Assembly (NCBI GenBank): GCA_902783775.1
Contig: CACZSI010000004.1
Location: 1 to 35,566, forward strand
DNA: 35,566 nt
From: an uncultured Lachnospiraceae bacterium
Lineage (GTDB): Bacteria > Bacillota > Clostridia > Lachnospirales > Lachnospiraceae
Reading direction: 5' to 3'
In this document: positions 1 to 6,845 of the stretch, piece by piece
Layout of the letters: every line of letters begins with the position of its first letter
Numbering within the stretch: position 1 is the stretch's first letter
Notes under the pieces: generated by a model
The model's database searches: none
What the model saw: the letters and a program-made list of their open reading frames with translations, nothing else
What the model was told of the DNA's origin: nothing
Made by a program: the position numbers and the translations under genes

Positions 1-2
1 AA

Positions 3-104
3 GATGAGTATGCAACTGTAAAATATGACAAGAAACGTTTTGATAAACCAGCATATGTATATATGTTTCATGAAGGGGATAATAATGGTATATGCTTTAA
101 TTAG
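3..104 (+). CDS. C-terminal end of an unidentified protein (partial)
   Basis: An open frame runs in from the left edge and stops with TAG at 102-104, giving 33 residues that begin DEYATVKYDKK and end GICFN. The start and most of the protein lie outside the window. The composition is soluble and charged, with no motif I recognise. It could be the end of a real gene or a chance frame, because only about 100 bases are visible and no terminator follows it directly. Confidence 0.4.
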   Translation, partial: DEYATVKYDKKRFDKPAYVYMFHEGDNNGICFN

Positions 105-181
105 TTGTATGATAATTACTAAAAGTATATATATGATATTTCAGTACTTGAGTTGCTAAATGATAAGGAATTTGAGTAGAT

Positions 182-820
182 ATGGAAGGAATAATGGTGA
201 AGAAGAGAGTTTTGCTATGCGGAAAGATAAAAAACGAAAAGCAATATAGTGTAAGGCTTTTAGGTATTGTGATTTTGGCAATAATACTCGGTATTGCTCA
301 AAAAATGTTAGATACAACACCAGTTAATTACTTGCCTGATCTTTTTGAGAAAATACAATTTTCAAATCATTTAGGACAATTGAATGCTTGGGTTGCGATA
401 ATAACAGTTTTAGTAGTTTTATCAAAAAATACCAAAAGAGCGGCGATAAACACTTTTGTTTTTCTTTTTTTTATGCTAAGCAGTTATTATTTATATAGTT
501 ACTTTGTATTGGGATTTTTTTCATATTATGAGATTTGCAAATGGTTACTAGCATGTGTAACATCTATACCATTTTCTATTATCCTAAAGTATTCTAGAAA
601 TAAAAGTACTATGACTTTTATAGTAAATGTTATAATAATATCGTTTTTATTTGAATCAGCATTGCTATTTTTAAATTATCATAGGATTAAAAATCTTTTG
701 GATTTTATTTTTTTTATAATAGGTGTATTGGCATTGTATAGTAAATCTAAAATATATGTTGGATCAATATTAGTATCGGTTGCGATAAGTAGTTTTTACT
801 TTTATTTCGCATATTACTAA
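182..820 (+). CDS. Multi-pass membrane protein of unknown function
   Basis: The 212-residue product is very hydrophobic, with about seven likely membrane segments (roughly residues 25-41, 65-82, 89-112, 118-135, 143-163, 169-186 and 192-211) separated by short Lys/Arg/Asn-rich loops. It ends almost directly after the last segment. I do not recognise the family and see no catalytic motif. The start is uncertain. ATG 182 has an AAGGA about 12 bases upstream, while ATG 194 follows a closer GGAAGGA with a very short gap. The gene is more AT-rich than the housekeeping genes downstream and uses many ATA codons, which may hint at accessory origin, but that impression is by eye only. Confidence 0.65.
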   Translation: MEGIMVKKRVLLCGKIKNEKQYSVRLLGIVILAIILGIAQKMLDTTPVNYLPDLFEKIQFSNHLGQLNAWVAIITVLVVLSKNTKRAAINTFVFLFFMLSSYYLYSYFVLGFFSYYEICKWLLACVTSIPFSIILKYSRNKSTMTFIVNVIIISFLFESALLFLNYHRIKNLLDFIFFIIGVLALYSKSKIYVGSILVSVAISSFYFYFAYY

Positions 821-824
821 AAAA

Positions 825-859
825 CTATAACATATCATAGTTAGTTATGAGGGTTATAG
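825..859. repeat. Imperfect inverted repeat after the membrane-protein gene
   Basis: CTATAAC at 825-831 is the exact complement of GTTATAG at 853-859, just after the stop codon at 820. No T-run follows, so it is not a convincing intrinsic terminator. The rest of the 821-1024 gap holds only the promoter-like -10 described next. Confidence 0.3.
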
Positions 860-976
860 AAATAATGAGTGGCAAATGATAGAACTCAATTGTTTTAGGA
901 AATATAAATGTAAGTAGCAAAATATTGAAAAAACTAGTATTTAAGTCACTTTCAGGCGCAGTTTCATATATTATGG

Positions 977-982
977 TATAAT
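977..982 (+). promoter_or_regulatory. Extended -10 promoter element before the DUF3592 gene
   Basis: TATAAT at 977-982 is preceded by TG one base upstream (TGGTATAAT), the extended -10 form. It lies about 43 bases before the ATG at 1025. No good -35 is visible at the right distance, which extended -10 promoters can tolerate. An AAAGGAGAAAA ribosome-binding site follows before the gene. Confidence 0.5.
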
Positions 983-1024
983 GTGATGAGATAAACAAAT
1001 ATAACTAAAGGAGAAAACTGTGAA

Positions 1025-1498
1025 ATGGAAAAAATGGAAGTAAAAAGAAATGATAATAGTAGTATAGCTGTGCCTTTAATTGTGGCTCTTATAGGAATTA
1101 TGATTTTATGTGGTGGAATTTTTCTTCAGGTAAGACAGTATAATATTAATAAGAAAACTGTTGAAGTGAAGGCTGTAATTCATTCAGCGCGTGCTAGTCA
1201 TTCAGGTAGTGGCAATAAAAGTAGAGGAACAAGTTATACAGTAGATTATTCATATGATGGCAGGAATTTTAGAGATGTATCATTGGCGATTGAAGGTAAT
1301 AATCATGAGGTAGGTGATATAGTAAATATTAGAGTTAACCCAGACAACCCTAGTGAAAGTTATTCTGATTTTGGGGGAAAAGCTGGAAAAATTATTATTG
1401 TATTTGGAGCAATTTTCTCATTGTTCGGATTATTTGGTGTATCTTCAGTAATAAAACAGAAAAGAGAAGATGAATACAAGATAGATATGTCTATGTAA
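1025..1498 (+). CDS. DUF3592 family membrane protein
   Basis: The 157-residue protein has one membrane segment near residues 16-36, an extracytoplasmic-like central domain, and a second segment near residues 121-141. The centre reads as the DUF3592 pattern: a strand with VDYSYDGRNF, then HEVGDIVNIRVNPDNPSESY, in which a 'vGd-v-v-vnPdnPsesy' signature is typical. The biochemical role of DUF3592 proteins is unknown. A second in-frame ATG four codons in (MEVKR) is possible; the AGGAG about 10 bases before 1025 fits the first. It appears monocistronic, with its own extended -10. Confidence 0.8.
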   Translation: MEKMEVKRNDNSSIAVPLIVALIGIMILCGGIFLQVRQYNINKKTVEVKAVIHSARASHSGSGNKSRGTSYTVDYSYDGRNFRDVSLAIEGNNHEVGDIVNIRVNPDNPSESYSDFGGKAGKIIIVFGAIFSLFGLFGVSSVIKQKREDEYKIDMSM

Positions 1499-1510
1499 AT
1501 AAATGTATGT

Positions 1511-1516
1511 TATAAT
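1511..1516 (+). promoter_or_regulatory. Extended -10 promoter element before the HD-domain gene
   Basis: TGTTATAAT places an extended -10 (TATAAT 1511-1516) just after the DUF3592 stop codon, about 70 bases before the HD-protein start. No clear -35 is visible. It suggests that the HD gene is transcribed separately. Confidence 0.5.
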
Positions 1517-1586
1517 CTAAGTAGAACACATTCAGTACTGTAATATGGGAAATAGTTAATATCATATTTAAGAAGGGGGAATGCCA

Positions 1587-2039
1587 ATGGGGATTTCGGA
1601 TATTGATAGAATAGATAAAATCTTGTGTGATATTGATGGGACTGATAAAGTTAACGAAATGAAAAAATATATTCAGCACGGTCAGATATCTACATATGAT
1701 CATTGCATGAGTGTGGTGAAATGCAGTTATAAGATAAATAAGAGATTAAAGCTAAAGGCTAATGAAGATACCTTGTTAAAAGGGGCTATGCTTCATGATT
1801 TCTATTTATATGATTGGCATGAGGATTCTGATGATCATAAATGGCATGGATATCATCATGCGGAAGCTGCCAGCAGAAATGCTAAAAAATATTTTGATGT
1901 GGATGAAAAGACAATGCATGTTATTTATTCACATATGTGGCCACTAAATATAACTAGAGTACCTAAAAGCAGGGAAGCATGGATTGTATGTATGGCTGAT
2001 AAATACTGTTCTATAGTCGAAACATTATTTAAAAGATAA
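1587..2039 (+). CDS. HD-domain phosphohydrolase-like protein
   Basis: The product is 150 residues from ATG 1587. An earlier ATG at 1581 directly abuts the AAGGGGGA ribosome-binding site, while 1587 has a normal 6-base gap, so 1587 is preferred. The sequence has the HD-superfamily metal-site layout: a first His at residue 39 (TYDHC), the HD pair at residues 70-71 (AMLHDFYLYDWH), a His cluster near 84-91, SHMWPL, and a late Asp in MADKY. HD proteins of this short type hydrolyse phosphomonoester or nucleotide bonds, but the substrate cannot be read from sequence. A strong bidirectional terminator follows the stop. Confidence 0.85.
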   Translation: MGISDIDRIDKILCDIDGTDKVNEMKKYIQHGQISTYDHCMSVVKCSYKINKRLKLKANEDTLLKGAMLHDFYLYDWHEDSDDHKWHGYHHAEAASRNAKKYFDVDEKTMHVIYSHMWPLNITRVPKSREAWIVCMADKYCSIVETLFKR

Positions 2040-2044
2040 AAAAG

Positions 2045-2085
2045 ATGAAGCATTAACACATTAGCTGTTAATGCTTCATTTCTTT
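2045..2085. terminator. Bidirectional intrinsic terminator between the HD gene and tetR
   Basis: Fourteen paired bases, 2045-2058 with 2066-2079, enclose a 7-base loop. A T-rich tail follows on the plus strand and an A-run precedes the stem, so it can also serve the convergent minus-strand regulator gene ending at 2085. Confidence 0.85.
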
Positions 2086-2654
2086 TAAGAATCTGATTTA
2101 AGATACATCTTCTCCTTAGGAAGAAGTGTATTAGTGATAGCGGCCATCTGCTGTGGCGTTTCGACCTTTCCGGAGTTAATCCAGTTTTCTACCACGGCAA
2201 TACAGCCAAATACAATGTAATATCGATAATACCTGTAATTAGCGCTCTGATTAGGTTCAAATTTCTGCCCCCATCTTAGCATATAATTATTGTGAATAGT
2301 ATAACCGATTCTTTCAAATCCGGTTCCATGCCCGGAATCGAAAGCTAAAATTTCTGCCCTTACATCCTCGTCATAAAGATACTCGAAAAGCCTTAAGAAA
2401 AATCCATAGGAATCGCCACCAGTTGTCTCATCAATAATTTGCTGGATTCCCACCATAATTCTATCCTGCATAATTTCCAACATTTCGTAAGGATCCCTAT
2501 AATGTTGGTAAAAAGTGGCTCGAGTAATATCCGCTTCCTGAGCTAGCTCCCTAATACTAATTTTATGTATACTTTTTTTTCTCAGTAATCGGATTAAGGC
2601 CTGCTCAAGTTGACGACGAGTTCTTAAAATACGTCTGTCTTTATTATTTTTCAT
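2085..2654 (-). CDS. TetR/AcrR-family transcriptional regulator
   Basis: This 189-residue protein has an N-terminal TetR helix-turn-helix at about residues 10-55. The tell-tale stretch is ISIRELAQEADITRATFYQHY followed by DPYEMLE. The C-terminal ligand domain ends in a 'W-x-x-SGK' type helix (ENWINSGKVETPQQM), as in TetR_C_7-like regulators. GGAGG is 5 bases from ATG 2654, better than the overlapping GTG at 2660. It lies next to and divergent from the fatty-acid operon, where related bacteria often carry the MarR-type FabT. Control of that operon is plausible but is inference from position. TetR proteins usually repress their own promoter and neighbours. Confidence 0.85.
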   Translation of the reverse strand: MKNNKDRRILRTRRQLEQALIRLLRKKSIHKISIRELAQEADITRATFYQHYRDPYEMLEIMQDRIMVGIQQIIDETTGGDSYGFFLRLFEYLYDEDVRAEILAFDSGHGTGFERIGYTIHNNYMLRWGQKFEPNQSANYRYYRYYIVFGCIAVVENWINSGKVETPQQMAAITNTLLPKEKMYLKSDS

Positions 2655-2674
2655 ACGCACCTCCCGACCAAATT

Positions 2675-2694
2675 ACTTTACAAAGTGTATTATA
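2675..2694 (-). promoter_or_regulatory. tetR promoter -10 with adjacent palindromic operator candidate
   Basis: On the minus strand, TGTTATAAT gives an extended -10 (2689-2694). Just downstream, near the predicted transcription start, ACTTT and AAAGT arms (2675-2686, centre AC) form a small palindrome ahead of the ribosome-binding site. The position fits autorepression by the TetR protein. The arms are short and AT-rich, so chance cannot be excluded. Confidence 0.45.
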
Positions 2695-2731
2695 ACAGAA
2701 AATAGACCAAAATATAAGGTTTAGAAAAATA

Positions 2732-2847
2732 ATTATACAATTTGTCGTGAAAATGTATAATAAAATACAGATTTAGTAAACAGATAATTGATAAAATGTA
2801 TAATAATAAACAATTTGTATAGCAAAAGTATGGTACTGAACAATTTA
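2732..2847. repeat. Cluster of repeated AT-rich motifs upstream of fabH
   Basis: Three related elements lie in the gap between tetR and fabH. ATTATACA (2732-2739) and TGTATAAT (2754-2761) form an 8-base inverted repeat. A 14-base direct repeat beginning AAAATGTATAAT occurs at 2750-2763 and 2793-2806. ACAATTTGT, itself a palindrome around a central T, occurs at 2737 and 2810, with a near copy at 2840. This is the pattern expected of regulator binding sites or duplicated -10 elements. Which protein binds is unknown. Confidence 0.45.
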
Positions 2848-2864
2848 TTATCTTAGTGTAAATC

Positions 2865-2898
2865 ATCGTCAAATTCTATTGACGGTGATTTTTTTTAC
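2865..2898 (+). terminator. Terminator-like hairpin in the fabH leader, overlapping the promoter
   Basis: ATCATCGTCAA pairs with TTGACGGTGAT (one G-T wobble) and is followed directly by eight T residues, the form of an intrinsic terminator on the plus strand. No gene lies upstream on that strand between tetR and fabH, so any RNA stopped here must start within 2700-2860. The descending arm also contains the -35 of the fabH promoter. Confidence 0.55.
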
Positions 2899-2907
2899 GG
2901 CTATATT
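2879..2907 (+). promoter_or_regulatory. Promoter of the fatty-acid synthesis operon
   Basis: TTGACG (2879-2884) and TATATT (2902-2907) are separated by 17 bases, a near-consensus sigma-A promoter. Transcription would start near 2914, about 31 bases before the fabH ATG, leaving a short leader with a GTGAGG ribosome-binding site. The T-run of the overlapping hairpin forms most of the spacer. Confidence 0.65.
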
Positions 2908-2944
2908 AAGATGCGAAAAACGGCAGCAGTAAGTGAGGTAAACA

Positions 2945-3925
2945 ATGTTTGGAAAAATAATAAGCACAGGTTCATATATTCCTAAAAAGAAAATCACAAA
3001 TAATGATATCGCTAAGGTGGTGGACACAGATAATGATTGGATAGTGGAAAGAACAGGAATAAAGACTAGATATATTATGGAGAATGAATCTACAGCTGAG
3101 ATGGCATATCTGGCTGCTAAAAGTGCATTGGAAAAATCAGAACTTGATAGCGAGGATATAGATTTAATTATTGTATCTAGTGTTTCATCAAATCTGGTTC
3201 TTCCTAATACGGCATGTTATGTCCAGGAAAAACTGGGTGCTAAAAATGCTATGTGCATGGATGTAAATGTAGCCTGCACAGGATTTATGATGGCTTACAA
3301 TACAGCACAGGCTTATATAAACACCGGATTAATTGAAAATGCAATTATCGTAGGTGCTGAAGGATTGTCTAAGTTAGTGAACTGGCAGGACAGAGGAAGC
3401 TGCATTTTATTCGGTGATGGAGCAGGTGCAGTGGTTATAAAGAAAGATGAAAATGCGAAATTTAAAACAGTGATGTATGCCGATGGCAATGGCGGTGTTT
3501 CATTGGAGATGAAAAATGAATTTTCGAATAGAGCCACACCTTTTGGGGATAGGGTTATTAAGAGTGACTTAGAAGACTACTACATAAAGATGGATGGCGG
3601 CGCAGTATTTAGATTCGCCCTTGATAAAATTCCTAAGTGCATAAATGAATTATTAGATGATTTAGGAATGGATAGGGAAGAAATAGATAAATATATTTTG
3701 CATCAGGCCAATGAGAGAATTATAAATTCTATTGTAAAGAGGCTGAAAATAGATAAGGTCAAGGTGCCTATGAATATTGAAAAATATGGAAATACTTCAT
3801 CAGCATGTATACCAATATTGTTAGATGAGATGATGGAAAATAACAATATTAAAGATGGAGACAAGGTTGTAATGTCAGGGTTTGGCGCCGGCCTAACCTG
3901 GGCTGCGACATATATGGAGTTTTAG
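2945..3925 (+). CDS. fabH: Beta-ketoacyl-ACP synthase III
   Basis: FabH condenses a short acyl-CoA primer with malonyl-ACP to start fatty-acid synthesis in the cytoplasm. The 326-residue length is typical. The thiolase-fold catalytic triad is visible as Cys111 (VACTGF), His253 (ILHQAN) and Asn283 (YGNTSSA), with the C-terminal GFGAGLTWA loop that shapes the active site. It is the first gene of a ten-gene operon with its own promoter upstream. The usual ribosome-binding site (GTGAGG) is 6 bases before ATG. Expected primers would be acetyl- or branched acyl-CoA; the sequence alone does not decide. Confidence 0.97.
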   Translation: MFGKIISTGSYIPKKKITNNDIAKVVDTDNDWIVERTGIKTRYIMENESTAEMAYLAAKSALEKSELDSEDIDLIIVSSVSSNLVLPNTACYVQEKLGAKNAMCMDVNVACTGFMMAYNTAQAYINTGLIENAIIVGAEGLSKLVNWQDRGSCILFGDGAGAVVIKKDENAKFKTVMYADGNGGVSLEMKNEFSNRATPFGDRVIKSDLEDYYIKMDGGAVFRFALDKIPKCINELLDDLGMDREEIDKYILHQANERIINSIVKRLKIDKVKVPMNIEKYGNTSSACIPILLDEMMENNNIKDGDKVVMSGFGAGLTWAATYMEF

Positions 3926-3931
3926 TTATCT

Positions 3932-3947
3932 GCAATCGTGAGATTGT
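3932..3947 (+). other. Small hairpin between fabH and acpP
   Basis: CAATC (3933-3937) and GATTG (3942-3946) enclose the loop GTGA, extended by a G-T pair. It has no T-tail and sits in the 52-base gap ahead of the ACP gene. ACP is needed in excess over the enzymes, so a processing or stabilising role is conceivable, but this is speculative. Confidence 0.3.
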
Positions 3948-3977
3948 TGAAATAAATTTTAAGAAAGGAAGAAAACA

Positions 3978-4202
3978 ATGTTTGAAAAAGTTAAGGAGTT
4001 AATCGTAGAGGGATTAGGAGTAGATGAAAATCAGGTAGTTGAGAGTGCATCATTTACAGAGGATTTAGGAGCTGATTCATTAGATTTATTTGAATTAGTA
4101 ATGAGTATTGAAGATGAGTTTGGAGTAAAGATTCCTACAGAAGATTTAGAGGGCATTAAGACAGTGGCAGACGTAATTAAGTATATTGAAGAACATAAAT
4201 AG
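3978..4202 (+). CDS. acpP: Acyl carrier protein
   Basis: A small acidic four-helix protein of 74 residues that carries the growing acyl chain on 4'-phosphopantetheine. The attachment Ser34 is in the [12 protein letters not shown] motif, followed by the acidic recognition helix ([10 protein letters not shown]). An AAGGAAG ribosome-binding site lies 6-7 bases before ATG. It sits between fabH and fabK, the usual Firmicutes order. The holo-ACP synthase is not in this window. Confidence 0.97.
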   Translation: MFEKVKELIVEGLGVDENQVVESASFTEDLGADSLDLFELVMSIEDEFGVKIPTEDLEGIKTVADVIKYIEEHK

Positions 4203-4220
4203 GAATATGGAGAAGGTCGT

Positions 4221-5168
4221 ATGAACACAAGAATAACAGATTTATTAGATATTAAATATCCTATTATCCAGGGCGGTATGGCTTGGGTGGCAGATTACAA
4301 TTTAGCATCGGCAGTGTCATTGGCAGGTGGTTTAGGAATTATCGGTGCCGGCGGAGCAGATGCAGAGTTTGTAAGGGGACAGATAAGGAAGTTAAAAAAT
4401 AAGTGTGATAAACCTTTTGGAGTAAACATTATGCTGATGAATCCGGACGCTGATAATATCGCTAAAGTTTTAGTGGAAGAGGGAGTGAGTGTGGTTACAA
4501 CGGGAGCCGGAAATCCTTCTAAGTATATTGATATGTGGAAGGAAGCAGGAATAAAAGTAATTCCTGTGGTGGCATCAGTGGCAATGGCAAAAATGATGGA
4601 GAGATGCGGGGCAGATGCAGTGGTGGCCGAGGGAACAGAAGCCGGAGGTCATATTGGTGAGATAACTACAATGAGTCTTGTTCCACAGGTGGTATCGGCA
4701 GTAGATATTCCGGTAATTGCAGCCGGTGGAATCGGTGACGGAAGAGGAATTGCCGCAGCATTTATGCTAGGTGCATCGGGAGTCCAAATGGGAACGGCCT
4801 TCTTAGTAACTGATGAATGTAATATTCACGAAAACTATAAGAATAAAGTTATTAAGGCTAAGGATATTGACTCAAAGGTAACCGGAAGAAGTACAGGACA
4901 TCCCGTTAGAACTTTGAGAAATAAAATGACTAGCGAGTATTTAAAAATGGAAAGTTTAGGTGCCAGTCTAGAAGACTTAGAGGCGCTAACATTAGGTGGA
5001 CTTAAGAAAGCGGTAGTGGACGGTGATGACGTGAATGGATCAGTTATGGCCGGACAGATAGCAGGACTTATTAAGGAAAAAACTACCTGTAAGGAACTTA
5101 TTGAAAATGTGATGGTTGAGATGAGAAATACAGTGGTTAACAATATGGTGAGGTGTATGGATGTATAA
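4221..5168 (+). CDS. fabK: Enoyl-ACP reductase II (FMN-dependent)
   Basis: FabK performs the last reduction of each elongation cycle, reducing trans-2-enoyl-ACP with NAD(P)H through FMN. The 315-residue TIM barrel belongs to the nitronate monooxygenase/FabK family. Visible signatures are YPIIQGGMAWVAD at the N-terminus, EGTEAGGHIGE, and the phosphate-binding AAGGIGDGRGIAAAFMLGA region. No FabI-like short-chain enoyl reductase occurs here, so FabK is the likely enoyl reductase of the operon. FabK enzymes are known to be insensitive to triclosan. Its last 8 bases overlap the start of fabD, pointing to translational coupling. Confidence 0.95.
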   Translation: MNTRITDLLDIKYPIIQGGMAWVADYNLASAVSLAGGLGIIGAGGADAEFVRGQIRKLKNKCDKPFGVNIMLMNPDADNIAKVLVEEGVSVVTTGAGNPSKYIDMWKEAGIKVIPVVASVAMAKMMERCGADAVVAEGTEAGGHIGEITTMSLVPQVVSAVDIPVIAAGGIGDGRGIAAAFMLGASGVQMGTAFLVTDECNIHENYKNKVIKAKDIDSKVTGRSTGHPVRTLRNKMTSEYLKMESLGASLEDLEALTLGGLKKAVVDGDDVNGSVMAGQIAGLIKEKTTCKELIENVMVEMRNTVVNNMVRCMDV

Positions 5169-6081
5169 TATAGCTTTTATTTATCCCGGACAGGGAGCCC
5201 AAAAAGTAGGAATGGGAAAAGACTTTTATGAAAAGAGTGTGATTGCAAAAGATATTTATGATAGGGCTAATAAAAAATTAGATTTTGATTTATTAGATGT
5301 ATGTTTTAGGGATAATGAAAAAATAGATAAAACAGAATATACACAACCGGCATTGGTAGCCACTTGTTTAGCTATCACTAGAGAGTTAATGGACAATGGA
5401 ATTAAACCAGATATTACGGCGGGGCTAAGCCTAGGCGAGTATGCGGCAATAGCTACAGCCGGCGGTATGGATGATATAGATGCAATCACCACAGTAAGAA
5501 GACGCGGCATTTATATGAGTAATGCAGTGCCTAGAAAAGATGGTGGTATGGCAGCAGTTTTAGGACTAGATAATGATGTAGTAAGCAAAGTGGTAAAGAA
5601 TATGGAGGATGTGGACATTGCTAATTATAATTGTCCAGGTCAGATCGTTATTACAGGAAAAGTAAGTGGTTTAGAAAAGGCTATTGAAAAATTAAATGAA
5701 GCAGGAGCTAAAAGGTGCATTAAGTTAAATGTTAGCGGACCGTTTCATTCTAAGTATTTAAAAACTGCGGGCACTAAATTAAGAAGCGATTTAAATAATG
5801 TTAATTTTAGAGAGTTAAAGATTCCATATATCACAAATGTAAATGCCGGTGAGGTTAATAAAGTTATTGACACAAAGGATCTTTTAGAAAAGCAGGTATC
5901 ATCATCTGTAATGTGGGAGCAGAGTATGAGAAAGATGATTGACTTAGGTGTTAATAAGTTTGTGGAGATTGGACCGGGAAAAACTCTTAGAAGTTTTCTT
6001 AAAAAAATCGACAGAAACGTGGAAGTTTTTAATGTTAGTAGCATGGAAGATATCAGCAATATAAGGGAGAAATTATGTTAA
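5161..6081 (+). CDS. fabD: Malonyl-CoA:ACP transacylase
   Basis: FabD moves malonate from CoA to ACP to supply the extender for FabH and FabF. The 306 residues show the family landmarks: PGQGAQ at 9-14, the nucleophile Ser90 in GLSLGEYAA, Arg near 113-115, and the catalytic His196 in GPFHS, with a late EIGPGKTL motif. The ATG lies within the last codons of fabK, and the 3' end overlaps fabG by 7 bases, so three consecutive genes are translationally linked. Confidence 0.96.
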   Translation: MYNIAFIYPGQGAQKVGMGKDFYEKSVIAKDIYDRANKKLDFDLLDVCFRDNEKIDKTEYTQPALVATCLAITRELMDNGIKPDITAGLSLGEYAAIATAGGMDDIDAITTVRRRGIYMSNAVPRKDGGMAAVLGLDNDVVSKVVKNMEDVDIANYNCPGQIVITGKVSGLEKAIEKLNEAGAKRCIKLNVSGPFHSKYLKTAGTKLRSDLNNVNFRELKIPYITNVNAGEVNKVIDTKDLLEKQVSSSVMWEQSMRKMIDLGVNKFVEIGPGKTLRSFLKKIDRNVEVFNVSSMEDISNIREKLC

Positions 6082-6809
6082 CAAATAAAGTAGCTATAGT
6101 AACAGGTGCATCTAGAGGAATCGGAAGCTCTATTGCTAAGAAATTATCAATTTTAGGAGCTCATGTAATAATTAATTATTGCGGATCCGAAGAAGAGGCA
6201 AAAAAAGTTAGAGATGAAATTTTAGATAATAACTATAAAGGTGAGATATATCAGTGCGATGTTTCTGATATGGAAAGCTGCAGGGAATTTGTAGACAATG
6301 TTTATAAAAAATATGGTCGCATTGATATTCTTGTTAATAACGCAGGTATAACAAGGGATAATTTGTTAATAGGTATGAGTGAGGATGAGTTTGATTCAGT
6401 TATCAACACTAATTTAAAAGGTACTTTTAACTGTATGAAGTTTGCTTCTAAATATATGTTAAAAAGAAGAGCTGGTTCAATTATTAACATTTCCTCAGTA
6501 TCAGGTGTGTTAGGAAATCCAGGGCAGGTTAATTATTCTGCTTCTAAGGCTGGAGTAATTGGAATGACTAAGTCTGCAGCTAAAGAATTGGCTAGCAGAA
6601 ATATTAGAGTTAACGCTATTGCACCGGGATTTATAGAGAGTGATATGACAGTTAATCTTCCGGATAGCGTGGTGGAAAATGCTAAGAAAAATATTCCGCT
6701 AAAAAGATTTGGAAGAGTGGATGAGATAGCTAATGTGGTGGGATTTTTAGCCCAGGATGACAGCAGTTATATTACAGGTCAGGTTATCAGAGTAGACGGT
6801 GGAATGTAG
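6075..6809 (+). CDS. fabG: 3-oxoacyl-ACP reductase
   Basis: FabG is the NADPH-dependent short-chain dehydrogenase that reduces 3-oxoacyl-ACP to 3-hydroxyacyl-ACP. Cofactor-binding TGASRGIG is at 10-17, the structural NNAG at 88-91, and the catalytic Ser141, Tyr154 and Lys158 are all present (YSASK). The C-terminus ends in VDGGM, as is common in FabG. The 244-residue length is normal. AGGGAGA before ATG 6075 serves as ribosome-binding site inside the end of fabD. Confidence 0.97.
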   Translation: MLTNKVAIVTGASRGIGSSIAKKLSILGAHVIINYCGSEEEAKKVRDEILDNNYKGEIYQCDVSDMESCREFVDNVYKKYGRIDILVNNAGITRDNLLIGMSEDEFDSVINTNLKGTFNCMKFASKYMLKRRAGSIINISSVSGVLGNPGQVNYSASKAGVIGMTKSAAKELASRNIRVNAIAPGFIESDMTVNLPDSVVENAKKNIPLKRFGRVDEIANVVGFLAQDDSSYITGQVIRVDGGM

Positions 6810-6845
6810 AAGTATTTTTTGCTTTTAAAAGGATTGGAGTTAGAA

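Noticed and set aside
2690-2872. A 60-residue minus-strand frame between tetR and fabH.
   Set aside because: It is composed of AT-rich promoter and repeat sequence, has no ribosome-binding site and is low-complexity.
6819-6845. Upstream TTG start for fabF.
   Set aside because: It adds nine residues with no ribosome-binding site, while ATG 6846 has GGAG at good spacing and yields the normal FabF N-terminus.
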